The position numbers were made by a program, and so were the translations under genes. A stretch of DNA of 64,000 bases from Maricaulis sp947259345. GTDB lineage: Bacteria; Pseudomonadota; Alphaproteobacteria; Caulobacterales; Maricaulaceae. Positions within the stretch are counted from its first letter, which is position 1. Each line of letters opens with the position of its first letter. The stretch covers positions 744,001 through 808,000 of the forward strand of contig OZ244254.1 of assembly GCA_965217205.1 (NCBI GenBank), in the 5' to 3' direction. This document shows, in pieces, positions 1-8,093 of the stretch. The notes beneath the pieces are model-generated. The model saw only the letters and a program-made list of their open reading frames with translations. It had not been told where the DNA came from and searched no databases.

Positions 1-129
1 GTCGCTCATCTGCCGCTCGGCTTCCGCAAGGAAGGCGGCAGAAATCGGTGCGGGGTCCGTCTCGGCGGTCTGGACTAGAAGGGTGAGGCTGGCGAGCGCT
101 GGCGAGAGAAGGGTCAGTAACATCGACAT
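1..129 (-). CDS. N-terminus of a secreted protein, cut by the window edge
   Basis: An open frame of 43 codons runs from an ATG at 129 to base 1 without a stop, so only the start of the gene is in the window. Residues 1-20 (MSMLLTLLSPALASLTLLVQ) look like a hydrophobic export signal, followed by a more polar segment with an amphipathic stretch (AAFLAEAERQ). An alternative start is the ATG at 123. The family cannot be named from 43 residues. It is divergent from the hydrolase operon beginning at 326, so the 130-325 gap holds both promoters. Confidence 0.55.
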   Translation of the reverse strand, partial: MSMLLTLLSPALASLTLLVQTAETDPAPISAAFLAEAERQMSD

Positions 130-235
130 TCCACTTGACGCAGGGAGGCTGATACAGCCCGGGAGCGCCGGAGATTGCCCATCGACAGCTTCACGCTCCA
201 ATCAAGTCTGTGCGAGTCTCGTTTAGAATGGCCAG

Positions 236-305
236 CATGACTTATTGTCATGTTGTCTTGACAATTCTGGATCGGAATATCAGGTAAGCATGACAATAAG
301 TCATG
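236..305. promoter_or_regulatory. Paired palindromic operators around a promoter
   Basis: Bases 236-252 (CATGACTTATTGTCATG) and 289-305 (CATGACAATAAGTCATG) are exact reverse complements, and each is itself a dyad ATGAC-N5-GTCAT. Between them a third palindrome, TTGTC-TT-GACAA, lies at 253-264 and contains a good -35 match, TTGACA, at 258-263. No convincing -10 is visible. The hexamer GACAAT or its complement occurs at 244, 260 and 292. The arrangement fits repression of the operon starting at 326 by a dimeric regulator; the Xre protein encoded third in that operon is the obvious candidate, by inference. Confidence 0.6.
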
Positions 306-325
306 AAAAGCTGATGGAGAAACTC

Positions 326-1249
326 ATGAAAGCGCGCAGACCCGGACGAATGAGTATGGCCGGTTGGATCGGGATCATGGTGGCGATCGTGACCGCAACC
401 ATGGTCGCCCGCAGCGAGGCCCAGGATCTGGCGACCCTGGAGATCGAACGAAACGGTTCGGGCGAGGGCCGGACCGTGGTGTTCATTCCAGGGCTCGCAA
501 CCCCGGGCGACGTCTGGGACTCGACCGTCGCGGCGCTGGGCCCGGATATCGACGCCCATGTTGTGACCCTGGCCGGTTTCGGCGATGTGCCGGCCGTGCC
601 GCGCGGCGAAGCCGGTGTCATCGGCAGTGCGGTCGCAGATCTGGATCGCTGGCTTGAGTCCGAAGGCCTCGACGACGTCGTCCTCGTTGGTCACTCCATG
701 GGCGCGCAGATTGCCTTGCAGATCGCCGCGAGCGCGCCAGAACGCGTCAGCGACGTTGTCGTGGTCGACAGTGCGCCCTTCTTCGCCCGGCTCTTCAATC
801 CGGCGATCACGCCGGGCCAGGCGGCAGCTTATGCGGCCGGCGTCTCAGCGCAGATGGCGGCCGCGCCGCGGGAACAATTCCTCGCCATGTCCCGACAGGG
901 CCTTCCGGTCCAGTCGATCACTGAGGCCGGACAGGCGCAGGTCATGAGCTGGATGGAACAAGCCGATCAGGCCGTTGTCAGTGCCGCGATGGGCGAGGTC
1001 ATGGCAACGGACTACAGCCCGGTCCTGTCGGATGTCGCCGCGCCGGTCACCGTGCTCATTGCCTGGAGCGAGGGCTCGCCGATGAGCGCGGACCAGCTCG
1101 AATCCGTCTATGCAAGGCAATATGCCGGTTTGGCCTCGCTGGACCTGCTGCGGATCGATGGCTCGCGCCACTTCATCATGCTCGACCAGCCGGACAGGTT
1201 CCGATCCGCACTGGGTGCTGTGATTGTGCGCCAGAATGAGGAGAATTGA
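326..1249 (+). CDS. Secreted alpha/beta hydrolase
   Basis: A 307-residue alpha/beta-hydrolase fold enzyme. Residues 1-34 form an export signal (basic MKARRPGR, a hydrophobic core near residues 14-28, then SEAQ). The oxyanion region reads VFIPGLATPGDVW, the nucleophile elbow is GHSMGAQ (Ser near residue 125), and the C-terminal histidine is in GSRHFIML. The start at 326 is chosen because GGAG at 316-319 is six bases upstream and the signal peptide then begins correctly; an open frame extends further to 245 but would bury the signal. First gene of an operon with the membrane protein and Xre regulator. Substrate unknown; lipase, esterase and lactonase activities are all possible in this family. 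Confidence 0.85.
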   Translation: MKARRPGRMSMAGWIGIMVAIVTATMVARSEAQDLATLEIERNGSGEGRTVVFIPGLATPGDVWDSTVAALGPDIDAHVVTLAGFGDVPAVPRGEAGVIGSAVADLDRWLESEGLDDVVLVGHSMGAQIALQIAASAPERVSDVVVVDSAPFFARLFNPAITPGQAAAYAAGVSAQMAAAPREQFLAMSRQGLPVQSITEAGQAQVMSWMEQADQAVVSAAMGEVMATDYSPVLSDVAAPVTVLIAWSEGSPMSADQLESVYARQYAGLASLDLLRIDGSRHFIMLDQPDRFRSALGAVIVRQNEEN

Positions 1250-1251
1250 TC

Positions 1252-1641
1252 ATGGCCGAGAACGTCAAGCGCTACATGATCCGCTTCACCGCCTCGATGG
1301 TGGCCTACATGCTGATCCTGATCAGCTCGGTCTCCTGGCTGGGGTCCAACGAGACCGGACCCCTGATGCGCGGCGCGGTGGCCCTGATGCCTGTCATACC
1401 CGGCCTGTTCGCCTTGTGGGCCGTGGTCGTGTTCTATCGCTCGATTGACGAATTCAAGCAGCGCCTGATCGCCGAGGCGATGATCATCGCAGCCTTGTTG
1501 ATGGGGTTCGGCAGCTTCGCCTACGGTTTCCTGGAAGGTGCTCTAGCACTACCCGCCTTCCCGACAATCTGGATATTCCCGACCTTGATCGGCTTTTGGG
1601 GCCTGGTCGGCTGCTTCCAGAAATATGTGGTGTACCGGTGA
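1252..1641 (+). CDS. Small four-helix inner-membrane protein of an Xre module
   Basis: A 129-residue integral membrane protein with four likely helices (about residues 12-31, 39-62, 75-95 and 102-121). A charged cytoplasmic-looking motif, YRSIDEFKQRLIAEA, joins helices 2 and 3. ATG 1252 follows the hydrolase stop by two bases and has AGGAG at 1239-1243. Its last codons overlap the following Xre gene as GTGA, so the two proteins are translationally coupled. A similar pair, with a membrane protein of similar size, lies at 38727-39400. I infer that the membrane protein controls, or is controlled by, its small regulator; its biochemical role is not known. Confidence 0.75.
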   Translation: MAENVKRYMIRFTASMVAYMLILISSVSWLGSNETGPLMRGAVALMPVIPGLFALWAVVVFYRSIDEFKQRLIAEAMIIAALLMGFGSFAYGFLEGALALPAFPTIWIFPTLIGFWGLVGCFQKYVVYR

Positions 1642-1841
1642 GGAACCGGCTGCGCGTGCTGCGCGCCGAGCGCCGCTGGAGCCAGGCCGAGCTGGGTGAA
1701 CGGGTAAATGTGTCGCGCCAGGCCATCAATGCGGTTGAAACCGGCAAGCATGACCCGTCCCTGACCCTGGCCTTTGCCCTGGCCGGTGCGTTCGACCTGA
1801 CGATTGAAGACGTCTTCGACCCGAAAGGCGAGGCGGACTGA
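1638..1841 (+). CDS. Small Xre/Cro-type transcriptional regulator
   Basis: A 67-residue protein that is almost entirely one Cro/C1-type helix-turn-helix: RNRLRVLRAERRWSQAEL, then recognition-helix region VSRQAINAVETGKHDPS. The GTG start at 1638 overlaps the stop of the membrane gene (GTGA), and the protein alignment begins exactly there; the frame upstream is inside the membrane gene. It aligns with the regulator at 39191-39400 along its whole length (shared NRLRVLRAE, VSR, E-G, PS and FD-E-VF positions). Probable autoregulator binding the palindromes at 236-305. It ends directly against the convergent LOG gene. Confidence 0.85.
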   Translation: MRNRLRVLRAERRWSQAELGERVNVSRQAINAVETGKHDPSLTLAFALAGAFDLTIEDVFDPKGEAD

Positions 1842-2441
1842 TCAGTCCGCCTTTTCGGCCTTCGCCGTGTCCTGCTCGTCGAGCTGGGCGCAAATGCGGG
1901 CGATTGCCAGGTCAGCCCGGTCAATCAGATCGACATGGTCGGCCAGGGATTGCGGGGTGAACCCTTCTTTGACCGTGTGAGCGATGAGGTCGATGAAGGG
2001 GGCCCAGAAGCCGTCCGTGTTGAGGAAAACGATCGGCTTGTCCTGCAAGCCCAGCTGCTGGCGCGAAATGACGTCGAAGACTTCTTCCAGCGTTCCGGTT
2101 CCGCCGGGCAGGATGATGTAGGCGTCGCTCTCGGCGATGAGCAGGCTCTTGCGCTCGCTCATCGTCTCCACGATCTTGATCTCGACCCCCTCGAGATGAC
2201 CCTCGCGGGCGATCAGGAAGCCGGGAATGATTCCGTATACTGACCCGCCCTCGGCGGCGGCGGTCGAGGCGGAAATCCCCATCAGGCCGACATCGCCCCC
2301 CCCATAGACCAGACGGCATTCCGCTTGGGCGATGGCGCGGCCGACCGCCTCCGCGGCATCTGCATAGGATTTGCGTTCACCCATACGTGATCCGCAGAAG
2401 ACACCAATCGACCTTAGTTTTGCCATCGTCACATCACTCAT
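1842..2441 (-). CDS. LOG family (cytokinin riboside monophosphate hydrolase-like)
   Basis: A 199-residue Rossmann-fold protein of the LOG family (TIGR00730), which removes ribose 5-phosphate from N6-substituted AMP in plants and has similar nucleotide hydrolase roles in bacteria. Visible hallmarks are GVFCGSRMG near the N-terminus, YGGGDVGLMG, the segment ERK, and the signature PGGTGTLEE. The C-terminal 20 residues are charged and variable. Start at 2441 gives the expected length; an internal ATG at 2426 is also possible, and neither has a strong Shine-Dalgarno. The open frame continues upstream to 3542, but that part lies opposite the LysM gene and is not coding. Convergent with the Xre gene, no gap. 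Confidence 0.88.
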   Translation of the reverse strand: MSDVTMAKLRSIGVFCGSRMGERKSYADAAEAVGRAIAQAECRLVYGGGDVGLMGISASTAAAEGGSVYGIIPGFLIAREGHLEGVEIKIVETMSERKSLLIAESDAYIILPGGTGTLEEVFDVISRQQLGLQDKPIVFLNTDGFWAPFIDLIAHTVKEGFTPQSLADHVDLIDRADLAIARICAQLDEQDTAKAEKAD

Positions 2442-2561
2442 ATTTGCTTTATCGAACCGGGATGCTATTCGCCGAAGGCTGACGGCGCGAGGTTTGCATC
2501 CAGTTCCGGTATGCCGGAGCGCACTTTTGTGTCCAGCCGAATTGACGACGGGAGAGCCGCC

Positions 2562-3581
2562 ATGACCGCCACGCGGTCGTTTATCATCGCTGCAGCCCTT
2601 GCCGCGCTGGCGATTGCCGCCGCGCTGGCCTTCATCATGTATCGTCCCGGGCCCGCCGACGATGGAGCGCCTGCGCCCGCGGTCGGCAATCCGGTGTCTC
2701 CTGCCGGGACAACAACCCAGCCCGATCCGAGCGATGCCATGCTGGCGGCTCCGGTTTTCGACATTGTCCGTGTGGCTCCGGCCGGTACCGCGGTCGTCGC
2801 GGGCCGTGGTGAACCCGGCGCGGCCATTCAACTGCTGGCCAATGATGTCGCGCTGGAATTCGACAATGCCAGTTCGCGCACCGATCGCATGCCGATCAAC
2901 GAGCGCGGCGAGTGGGTGATCATTCTGAATGATCCGCTGCCCTCCGGTGCGGTCGAGCTGTCCTTGCTGATGACCGCCCAGGACGGGCGCGAATTGCGCT
3001 CGGAACAGGTCGTCGTGGTCTCCATCCCGGAACAGCGTGGTCCGACCCCGCTGGTCGTGGTCGGTCGTCCGGGCGAAGCCAGTCGTGTCTGGCAATGTCC
3101 GTCCTGTTCTACGGGTGAAATGGGTCCACTGGTGCTGGAAACCGTCGATTATGACGAGACCGGCGCCGTGATCTTCTCCGGCCGCGCGGAAGCTGGCACC
3201 CAAGTCCGCATCTATGCCAATGGCGCCCAGGTCGGCGAGACCAATGTCGGACGCGATGGTCGCTGGACCTTGCAGGCCGGGGCGCTTCTGGCGCCGGGCG
3301 TTTATGACCTCCAGATCGACCAGGTCGATGAAGACGGCCATGTCAGTGCGGTCATTGTCCTGCCGTTCGAGCGCGTCGCAGCCGAGGATCTCAATATGGG
3401 GCCCAATTCGGTGGTTGTTCAGCCGGGCAATTCGCTCTGGCGCCTGGCGCGCCGACTCTATGGCGAAGGCGTGCAGTACACCGTCATCTATGAGGCCAAT
3501 CGTGAGCAGATCCGGGATCCGGACCTGATCTATCCTGGCCAAGTGCTCGAAGCTCCGACAGAAGACGGGCAGGGCGGCTAG
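2562..3581 (+). CDS. Membrane-anchored LysM-domain protein
   Basis: A 339-residue protein with an N-terminal membrane segment (about residues 6-27) that is probably a signal anchor, a proline-rich linker, and two Ig-like or bacterial-adhesion-like repeats (APAGTAVVAGRGEPGAAIQ near residue 65 and FSGRAEAGTQVRIYANG near residue 205). At the C-terminus is a LysM domain (VVVQPGNSLWRLARRLYG ... IYPGQVLEAP, about residues 282-330), which normally binds peptidoglycan. ATG 2562 is chosen because GGGAGAG lies about six bases upstream and the hydrophobic segment then starts near the N-terminus. Probably periplasmic. Divergent from the LOG gene, with the next small membrane gene six bases downstream. 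Confidence 0.82.
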   Translation: MTATRSFIIAAALAALAIAAALAFIMYRPGPADDGAPAPAVGNPVSPAGTTTQPDPSDAMLAAPVFDIVRVAPAGTAVVAGRGEPGAAIQLLANDVALEFDNASSRTDRMPINERGEWVIILNDPLPSGAVELSLLMTAQDGRELRSEQVVVVSIPEQRGPTPLVVVGRPGEASRVWQCPSCSTGEMGPLVLETVDYDETGAVIFSGRAEAGTQVRIYANGAQVGETNVGRDGRWTLQAGALLAPGVYDLQIDQVDEDGHVSAVIVLPFERVAAEDLNMGPNSVVVQPGNSLWRLARRLYGEGVQYTVIYEANREQIRDPDLIYPGQVLEAPTEDGQGG

Positions 3582-3586
3582 CCTCG

Positions 3587-3958
3587 ATGGGCGATCCTGA
3601 AAAGGACCTCCCGCTCGACCTGGATTCCTCGCCCTGGCGCCGTTGGTCTCCCATCCTGCTGGATGTGGGCGTGGTCCTTGTCGGTCTGCATATCATCCAT
3701 GCCCTGCTGATTGCGTTCTATCCGTACGGGGTCATGGTGGGGTGGTCCCGGGACCCCGGCGATACACAGCTTGGGCCGTTGGCGGCGATCCTGACCGGCA
3801 TGACGGGCAGCTGGATCGGCTTTGCCGCCTTCGGCTTTGGTCTGCTGCTCCTTCGGGTCGGAAGCGGCCTGCTCGGCTGGCACCGGCTGGTTTTCTGTAT
3901 CTGCCCATTGCTTATTCCCGTGCTCTGGCATGCCTGGACCCGGGCCGACCTCGCCTGA
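3587..3958 (+). CDS. Hypothetical three-helix membrane protein
   Basis: A 123-residue protein with about three membrane helices (residues 23-45, 65-90, 95-115) after a short acidic N-terminus (MGDPEKDLPLDLD). I do not recognise a family. It starts five bases after the LysM gene stop and is probably cotranscribed with it. The Shine-Dalgarno is poor (GGGCGG at a short distance), which fits translational coupling. It could be a membrane partner of the LysM protein; nothing in the sequence proves this. Confidence 0.6.
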   Translation: MGDPEKDLPLDLDSSPWRRWSPILLDVGVVLVGLHIIHALLIAFYPYGVMVGWSRDPGDTQLGPLAAILTGMTGSWIGFAAFGFGLLLLRVGSGLLGWHRLVFCICPLLIPVLWHAWTRADLA

Positions 3959-4018
3959 GGCCGGCGCTCGGATGCGGGTAAACTCCAGGCCTGACACCCT
4001 GTCTCCGGGAGATTCTCA

Positions 4019-4054
4019 TTGCTTACTGTGCGACTCACAGTACAGTGCGGCATA
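4019..4054 (+). promoter_or_regulatory. PadR-type operator and leaderless promoter
   Basis: TTGCTT (4019-4024) and TACAGT (4041-4046) are separated by 16 bases and make a plausible -35/-10 pair; transcription would start at about 4053-4054, on the ATG of the PadR gene. The perfect dyad TACTGTG-N5-CACAGTA at 4024-4042 fills the spacer. PadR regulators commonly bind such dyads with TACT/AGTA ends, so self-repression is likely. No Shine-Dalgarno precedes the ATG, which agrees with leaderless translation. Confidence 0.6.
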
Positions 4055-4401
4055 TGGTAGAGACTGATGACCCCTTCGCGAAGCTTGAACTCGAATTGCG
4101 CCGCGGTGCGATCGTGCTGGCGGCCCTGTCGCAGCTGACCCGCGCTCAATACGGCTACTCCCTGCGCCAGGCGCTGGCGGCGCGAGGCATGGAGATCGAG
4201 GAGGGCACGCTTTATCCGCTTTTGCGGCGGCTGGAGACGCAGGGCGTGCTGGTCAGCGAGTGGCGGACCGGAGAGGGGGCGCCGCGGCGCTACTACACGC
4301 TGAGCGAGGACGGGCAGCATCTCTACTCCCGGCTTTCAAAATCATGGCACGCGCTTGGCGCGGTTATGGACGGACTTGTCACGGATGGAGCGGACCAATG
4401 A
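4054..4401 (+). CDS. PadR family transcriptional regulator
   Basis: A 115-residue winged-helix protein of the short PadR class. Visible are the helix-turn-helix region (QYGYSLRQALAARGMEIEEG), TLYPLLRRLE, and the wing GAPRRYYTLSEDG; this class ends soon after the wing with a dimerising helix. ATG 4054 is chosen over the in-frame GTG at 4045 because the predicted transcript starts at the ATG. Its stop overlaps the next start as ATGA, so it is coupled to the HAAS-type membrane gene. PadR plus HAAS membrane protein is a recurrent pairing; the ligand is unknown. Confidence 0.88.
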   Translation: MVETDDPFAKLELELRRGAIVLAALSQLTRAQYGYSLRQALAARGMEIEEGTLYPLLRRLETQGVLVSEWRTGEGAPRRYYTLSEDGQHLYSRLSKSWHALGAVMDGLVTDGADQ

Positions 4402-5363
4402 CTGCCCAGGAACTGATTGCCCGCTATGTGCAGGCGGTGACCCGGCGTTTGCCGGCAAGGCGACGCGCCGATATCGGCGCCGAATTGTCGGCCCTCCTGA
4501 ACGAAGAACTCGCCGGGCGGGCGCCGGGGGGCGAGCCCGACGCGGCGACGGCGGAGGCTTTGTTGCTGGGGTTCGGGCATCCGGAAACCGTGGCGCTCAG
4601 CTATCACCGGCCGGCTCAAGTGATCGAGGCCTTTGACGCATGTCTATTCCGCAAGCTGGCCGTGATCCTGGTCGGTGCCCTGGCGGTCCTCGGGCTGGGC
4701 GTTGCATTGTCCGATCCGGCGGCGCGATCCGACCCGTCTTTCGGCAGCCGGATCGCTGACGAGACGTTGGCGGCAACCCTTCAATGCCTTGGCGGATTAC
4801 TGGTCGTGTTCTGGATCGTCGGCTTTGCCCGTCGTCATTGGCTGCGGGGTAAATGGTCGCCGACTGCGCTGCCTCCGGTTCGTGATCCGGCTGCGGTCAA
4901 CCGGCCCTTGATGGTCGCCTCGACCGCCTTCTGGTCGGCCGGCCTGGCGATCCTGGTCGTTGGTCCGGCACAGGTCATGGCGGGTTTGACGAGCGGCGCT
5001 GCCCCGACCGCCCTGCTCGACGCCTTCGCCTATGATCCGGCCTTCGCGGCGGAGCGCGCGCCGGTCCTGTGGGGCCTGCTGGCGCTGTCCATTCTCGTCC
5101 CTGCCTGGCAAGCGCTTGCCGGCCGCGTGACGCGGTCCTCACGCCGCGTCGAGGCAGTGCTGACCCTGATACTCTCGGCGGCCCTCTTCCAGATGGTGCT
5201 GGCCGGCGATGTCTTTGCCGCCGAGCCGACCAATGAATACATGAAGCTAGCCATGGCCTTGTTCGGAGGCTGGGGGCTGATCAGCAGTATCACGGCATTG
5301 CATCGGGAATGGCGCAACCATCGCGGAGCGGTCATAGTCGGCGCGCAGTCCGCTCCCGATTGA
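4398..5363 (+). CDS. HAAS-domain membrane protein, partner of PadR
   Basis: A 321-residue protein. Residues 1-75 form an N-terminal helical domain (LIARYVQAVTRRLPARRRAD ... GFGHPETVALSY) matching the HAAS or DUF1700-like region often encoded beside PadR regulators. The rest has about six membrane helices in pairs (near 80-100, 118-140, 172-195, 220-240, 250-272, 280-300). ATG 4398 overlaps the PadR stop by four bases (ATGA). Inferred role is a membrane protein whose level is set by PadR; transport or signalling function is not evident. An alternative longer frame from 4260 lies inside padR and is rejected. Confidence 0.75.
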   Translation: MTAQELIARYVQAVTRRLPARRRADIGAELSALLNEELAGRAPGGEPDAATAEALLLGFGHPETVALSYHRPAQVIEAFDACLFRKLAVILVGALAVLGLGVALSDPAARSDPSFGSRIADETLAATLQCLGGLLVVFWIVGFARRHWLRGKWSPTALPPVRDPAAVNRPLMVASTAFWSAGLAILVVGPAQVMAGLTSGAAPTALLDAFAYDPAFAAERAPVLWGLLALSILVPAWQALAGRVTRSSRRVEAVLTLILSAALFQMVLAGDVFAAEPTNEYMKLAMALFGGWGLISSITALHREWRNHRGAVIVGAQSAPD

Positions 5364-5430
5364 GTCGGCGGAGATCATTGGCACACCGCTCACTGGCGCG
5401 TGACACCGCCACGCCCTATCTCTAGTCGTC

Positions 5431-7338
5431 ATGAGACCGACAGCCCCAGATAGTGCGGAAGACGCCAAAGTGGCGCCCAAGGGGGCGCTCGGGCTGACCA
5501 TGCTGCGCCTTTTCGCCCTGCTGGCCTCGCCGGACATGGCCAAATGGCGCTTTCGCATGGGCCTGGCGCTGGTCCTGACAATCATCGCCAAGCTCTTTTC
5601 CGTGGGCGCGCCGATCCTGTTTGGTGACGGGATCAATCTGATCGTGGAGGCCACCGGCGGCGGCGGCGGCGGCGGCGCGGCGGGAGAGGGGAGTCAGGGC
5701 AGCACGCTCTGGCCCGGCGTCCTCACGACTTTCTCGCTGGCCTTCATCGCCTATGCCGTAGCGCGCTTCATGTCGGTCGGGGCGCCGCAATTGCGCGACG
5801 CGCTGTTCTCGCCGGTCAGCCAGGACGCCCAGCGCCTGACCGCAGTGCGGGCTTTCGCCCATGTCCAGCGTCTGTCCATCGGCTATCACCAGACCAAGCG
5901 CACCGGCGCCCTGCAGCGCATCATCGAACGCGGCGCCCGTGCCGTCGATTTCCTGATGCGCTTCTTGATTTTCAACATCGCGCCGACCCTGTTCGAGCTG
6001 ACGCTGGCGGCGATCGTGCTCAGTGCCAATTACGGCTGGGAGTTCGCAGTCATCGCGGTGGTCACCATCGCGGTCTATATGGGCCTGACCTGGTCGATGA
6101 CTGAATGGCGCGTCGTCATCCGGCGGCAGATGAATGAGGCCGATAATGAAGCCTCGGCCCGCGCCGTAGACGGGCTGATCAATTTCGAGACGGTGAAAGC
6201 CTTCGCCGCCGAAGAACGCGAGAGCGAGGCCTATAATTCGGCGATGACGCGCTATGCCAGCGCCGCGGCGAAGTCCCAGTCCTCGCTGGCCTTGCTCAAC
6301 GGATTGCAGGCCCTGGTGATGAATGCCGGCCTCCTGGCCATGGCGCTCACGGCTGGCTGGAAAGCCTATAATGGCGTGCTCGGCGTCGGCGATGTGGCGG
6401 CGGTGACCATGGTGCTGATGAATATCTATCAGCCGCTGAACATCCTTGGCTGGGCCTATCGCGAGATCAAGCAGGGCGCGGTCGACATGGAGCGTGTTTA
6501 TGAGACGCTGGCGCTGGAGCCCGATGTCGATGATGCGCCGGATGCCCGACCGCTGAAGCTGGCCGGCGGGGCGGTGCGCTTCGAGGATGTGGCCTTCACC
6601 CATGATGGGCGCTCGCGCTCGCTGGGCGGGGTGAGCATGGATATACCCGCCGGCGGCTTTGTCGGGATTTGCGGACCCTCGGGTGCCGGCAAGTCGACCG
6701 TGCTGCGCCTGCTCTTCCGCTTTTATGATCCCGAGCAGGGGCGGGTGCTGATCGATGGCCAGGACCTGCGTGGCATTGCCCAGACCAGCTTGCGCGATGC
6801 GCTCGGCCTCGTGCCGCAGGATGTGGTGCTGTTCAATGACACGCTCCGCGCCAACGTCATCTATGGCAAGCCGGATGCCAGCGAGGCGGAGATCGAGGCC
6901 GTGCTGGAGCGTGCGCATCTCTCGGATTTCGTACGCGGCCTGCCGGAGGGTCTGGAGACACTGGTCGGCGAACGTGGCCTGAAACTCTCGGGCGGCGAGA
7001 AACAGCGCGTCGGTGTGGCCCGCGCCATCCTCAAGGACCCGGCCGTGCTGATCCTCGACGAGGCGACCTCGGCGTTGGACAGTCAGACCGAGGGCGAGGT
7101 CCAGGCCGCGCTCAGCGATGCCGCCCGGGGCCGGACCACGATTGCCGTCGCCCACCGCCTCTCGACTATTGCCGGAGCGGACCGGATTTTCGTGCTCGAT
7201 GCCGGTCGTGTGGCGGAAGCGGGCACGCATGATGAGCTGCTCGCCCTGAACGGGCTCTATGCCGATATGTGGCGGCTTCAGAGCGAAGCGGTCTCTGCGG
7301 CGGGCGAGACGCTGGAAACGGCTCGCATGGCCGAATAG
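5431..7338 (+). CDS. Atm1-type ABC exporter (fused permease and ATPase)
   Basis: A 635-residue half-transporter: a six-helix exporter domain (about residues 40-350) then a nucleotide-binding domain. Walker A is GPSGAGKST near residue 415, the signature is LSGGEKQR near 518, Walker B is VLILDEATSALD near 540, and the H-loop is AVAHRLS. The membrane domain fits the ABCB7/Atm1 heavy-metal or glutathione-conjugate exporter class (long N-terminus, NFETVKAF, YQPLNILGWAYREIKQ). Such proteins export glutathione or sulfur species linked to Fe-S and metal handling. Residues 76-82 are seven glycines from a GGC repeat in the loop after helix 1. Stands alone between two intergenic spaces of 67 and 56 bases. 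Confidence 0.9.
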   Translation: MRPTAPDSAEDAKVAPKGALGLTMLRLFALLASPDMAKWRFRMGLALVLTIIAKLFSVGAPILFGDGINLIVEATGGGGGGGAAGEGSQGSTLWPGVLTTFSLAFIAYAVARFMSVGAPQLRDALFSPVSQDAQRLTAVRAFAHVQRLSIGYHQTKRTGALQRIIERGARAVDFLMRFLIFNIAPTLFELTLAAIVLSANYGWEFAVIAVVTIAVYMGLTWSMTEWRVVIRRQMNEADNEASARAVDGLINFETVKAFAAEERESEAYNSAMTRYASAAAKSQSSLALLNGLQALVMNAGLLAMALTAGWKAYNGVLGVGDVAAVTMVLMNIYQPLNILGWAYREIKQGAVDMERVYETLALEPDVDDAPDARPLKLAGGAVRFEDVAFTHDGRSRSLGGVSMDIPAGGFVGICGPSGAGKSTVLRLLFRFYDPEQGRVLIDGQDLRGIAQTSLRDALGLVPQDVVLFNDTLRANVIYGKPDASEAEIEAVLERAHLSDFVRGLPEGLETLVGERGLKLSGGEKQRVGVARAILKDPAVLILDEATSALDSQTEGEVQAALSDAARGRTTIAVAHRLSTIAGADRIFVLDAGRVAEAGTHDELLALNGLYADMWRLQSEAVSAAGETLETARMAE

Positions 7339-7394
7339 GCGTTGTCTTTGCCGCCATGCTGCCTAGTCTGCTCACAGCAGCGCGGGGGCGTCTC

Positions 7395-8093
7395 ATGGAC
7401 ATGATTTTAGAGGGCTGGCAGGCCTTTTCTGGCTCGGGTGTCGGGCAGGTTCTGACCTCGCCGGAGGCCCAGCGAAGTTATGCGTGGCTTGGTCTTGGGC
7501 TCGGATTTATCGGGTTCTTGTTGCTGGCGCGCCGACAATTGAATGTGCTTGAGGGCTTCAAGGAGAGTGATCTTCTGCTCCAAAAGCGCGGCCGCCGACC
7601 AACACGCCCGGACTCTATCGACAAGCGGATTGTGGAATTGCGAGAAACACGCGCCACCGCCCGCCGCCAAGCCGTGCTTCGGGCGTTTGGCCTCGTTGCC
7701 CTCGGTATCGGTGGGCCATCCCTTCTTCTTTTTATCGTTATCTGGTCACATCCTTGGCTTCTTCCGGGCTATGCCGACCCGGTGACCGGTGCTGCGGGCT
7801 ATCCCGCGTCGGGGGCGGCCATTGGGGTCTTCCTGGCTGACCAGGTGTTTCGGGGTGCCCTCGGCGATGTGCCGGAAGTGTTCGGGCTTGGATTCGCGCC
7901 GCTGGAGAACAATCCGGCCAATCTGATCGTTTCCTCCCTTGTCGTCGCCTACCGAGCAACCGCCGGCCTGGTGTCAGTGGGCGTCCTCTACCTGTTCTGG
8001 CGCGTATGGCGTGGCTCGCGACAGGTGGACCGAATTGTCGGCCAGCTGGCCGCCGATCGCGATTCCGCTCACGCGGAGAGCGCCGGGACATGA
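7395..8093 (+). CDS. Hypothetical membrane protein upstream of tyrA
   Basis: A 232-residue protein with membrane helices near residues 24-42, 95-118 and 183-205, a basic stretch after helix 1 (KRGRRPTRPDSIDKR), and a periplasmic-looking loop rich in Gly/Ala. I do not recognise a family. ATG 7395 is taken as start; ATG 7401 and an upstream ATG at 7356 are alternatives. Its stop overlaps the prephenate dehydrogenase start (ATGA), so the two are coupled, but no functional link is evident. Confidence 0.6.
   Translation: MDMILEGWQAFSGSGVGQVLTSPEAQRSYAWLGLGLGFIGFLLLARRQLNVLEGFKESDLLLQKRGRRPTRPDSIDKRIVELRETRATARRQAVLRAFGLVALGIGGPSLLLFIVIWSHPWLLPGYADPVTGAAGYPASGAAIGVFLADQVFRGALGDVPEVFGLGFAPLENNPANLIVSSLVVAYRATAGLVSVGVLYLFWRVWRGSRQVDRIVGQLAADRDSAHAESAGT

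Noticed and set aside
2442..3542. Upstream extension of the LOG frame
   Set aside because: It lies opposite the LysM-domain gene, whose product has clear domains; the LOG family begins at 2441.
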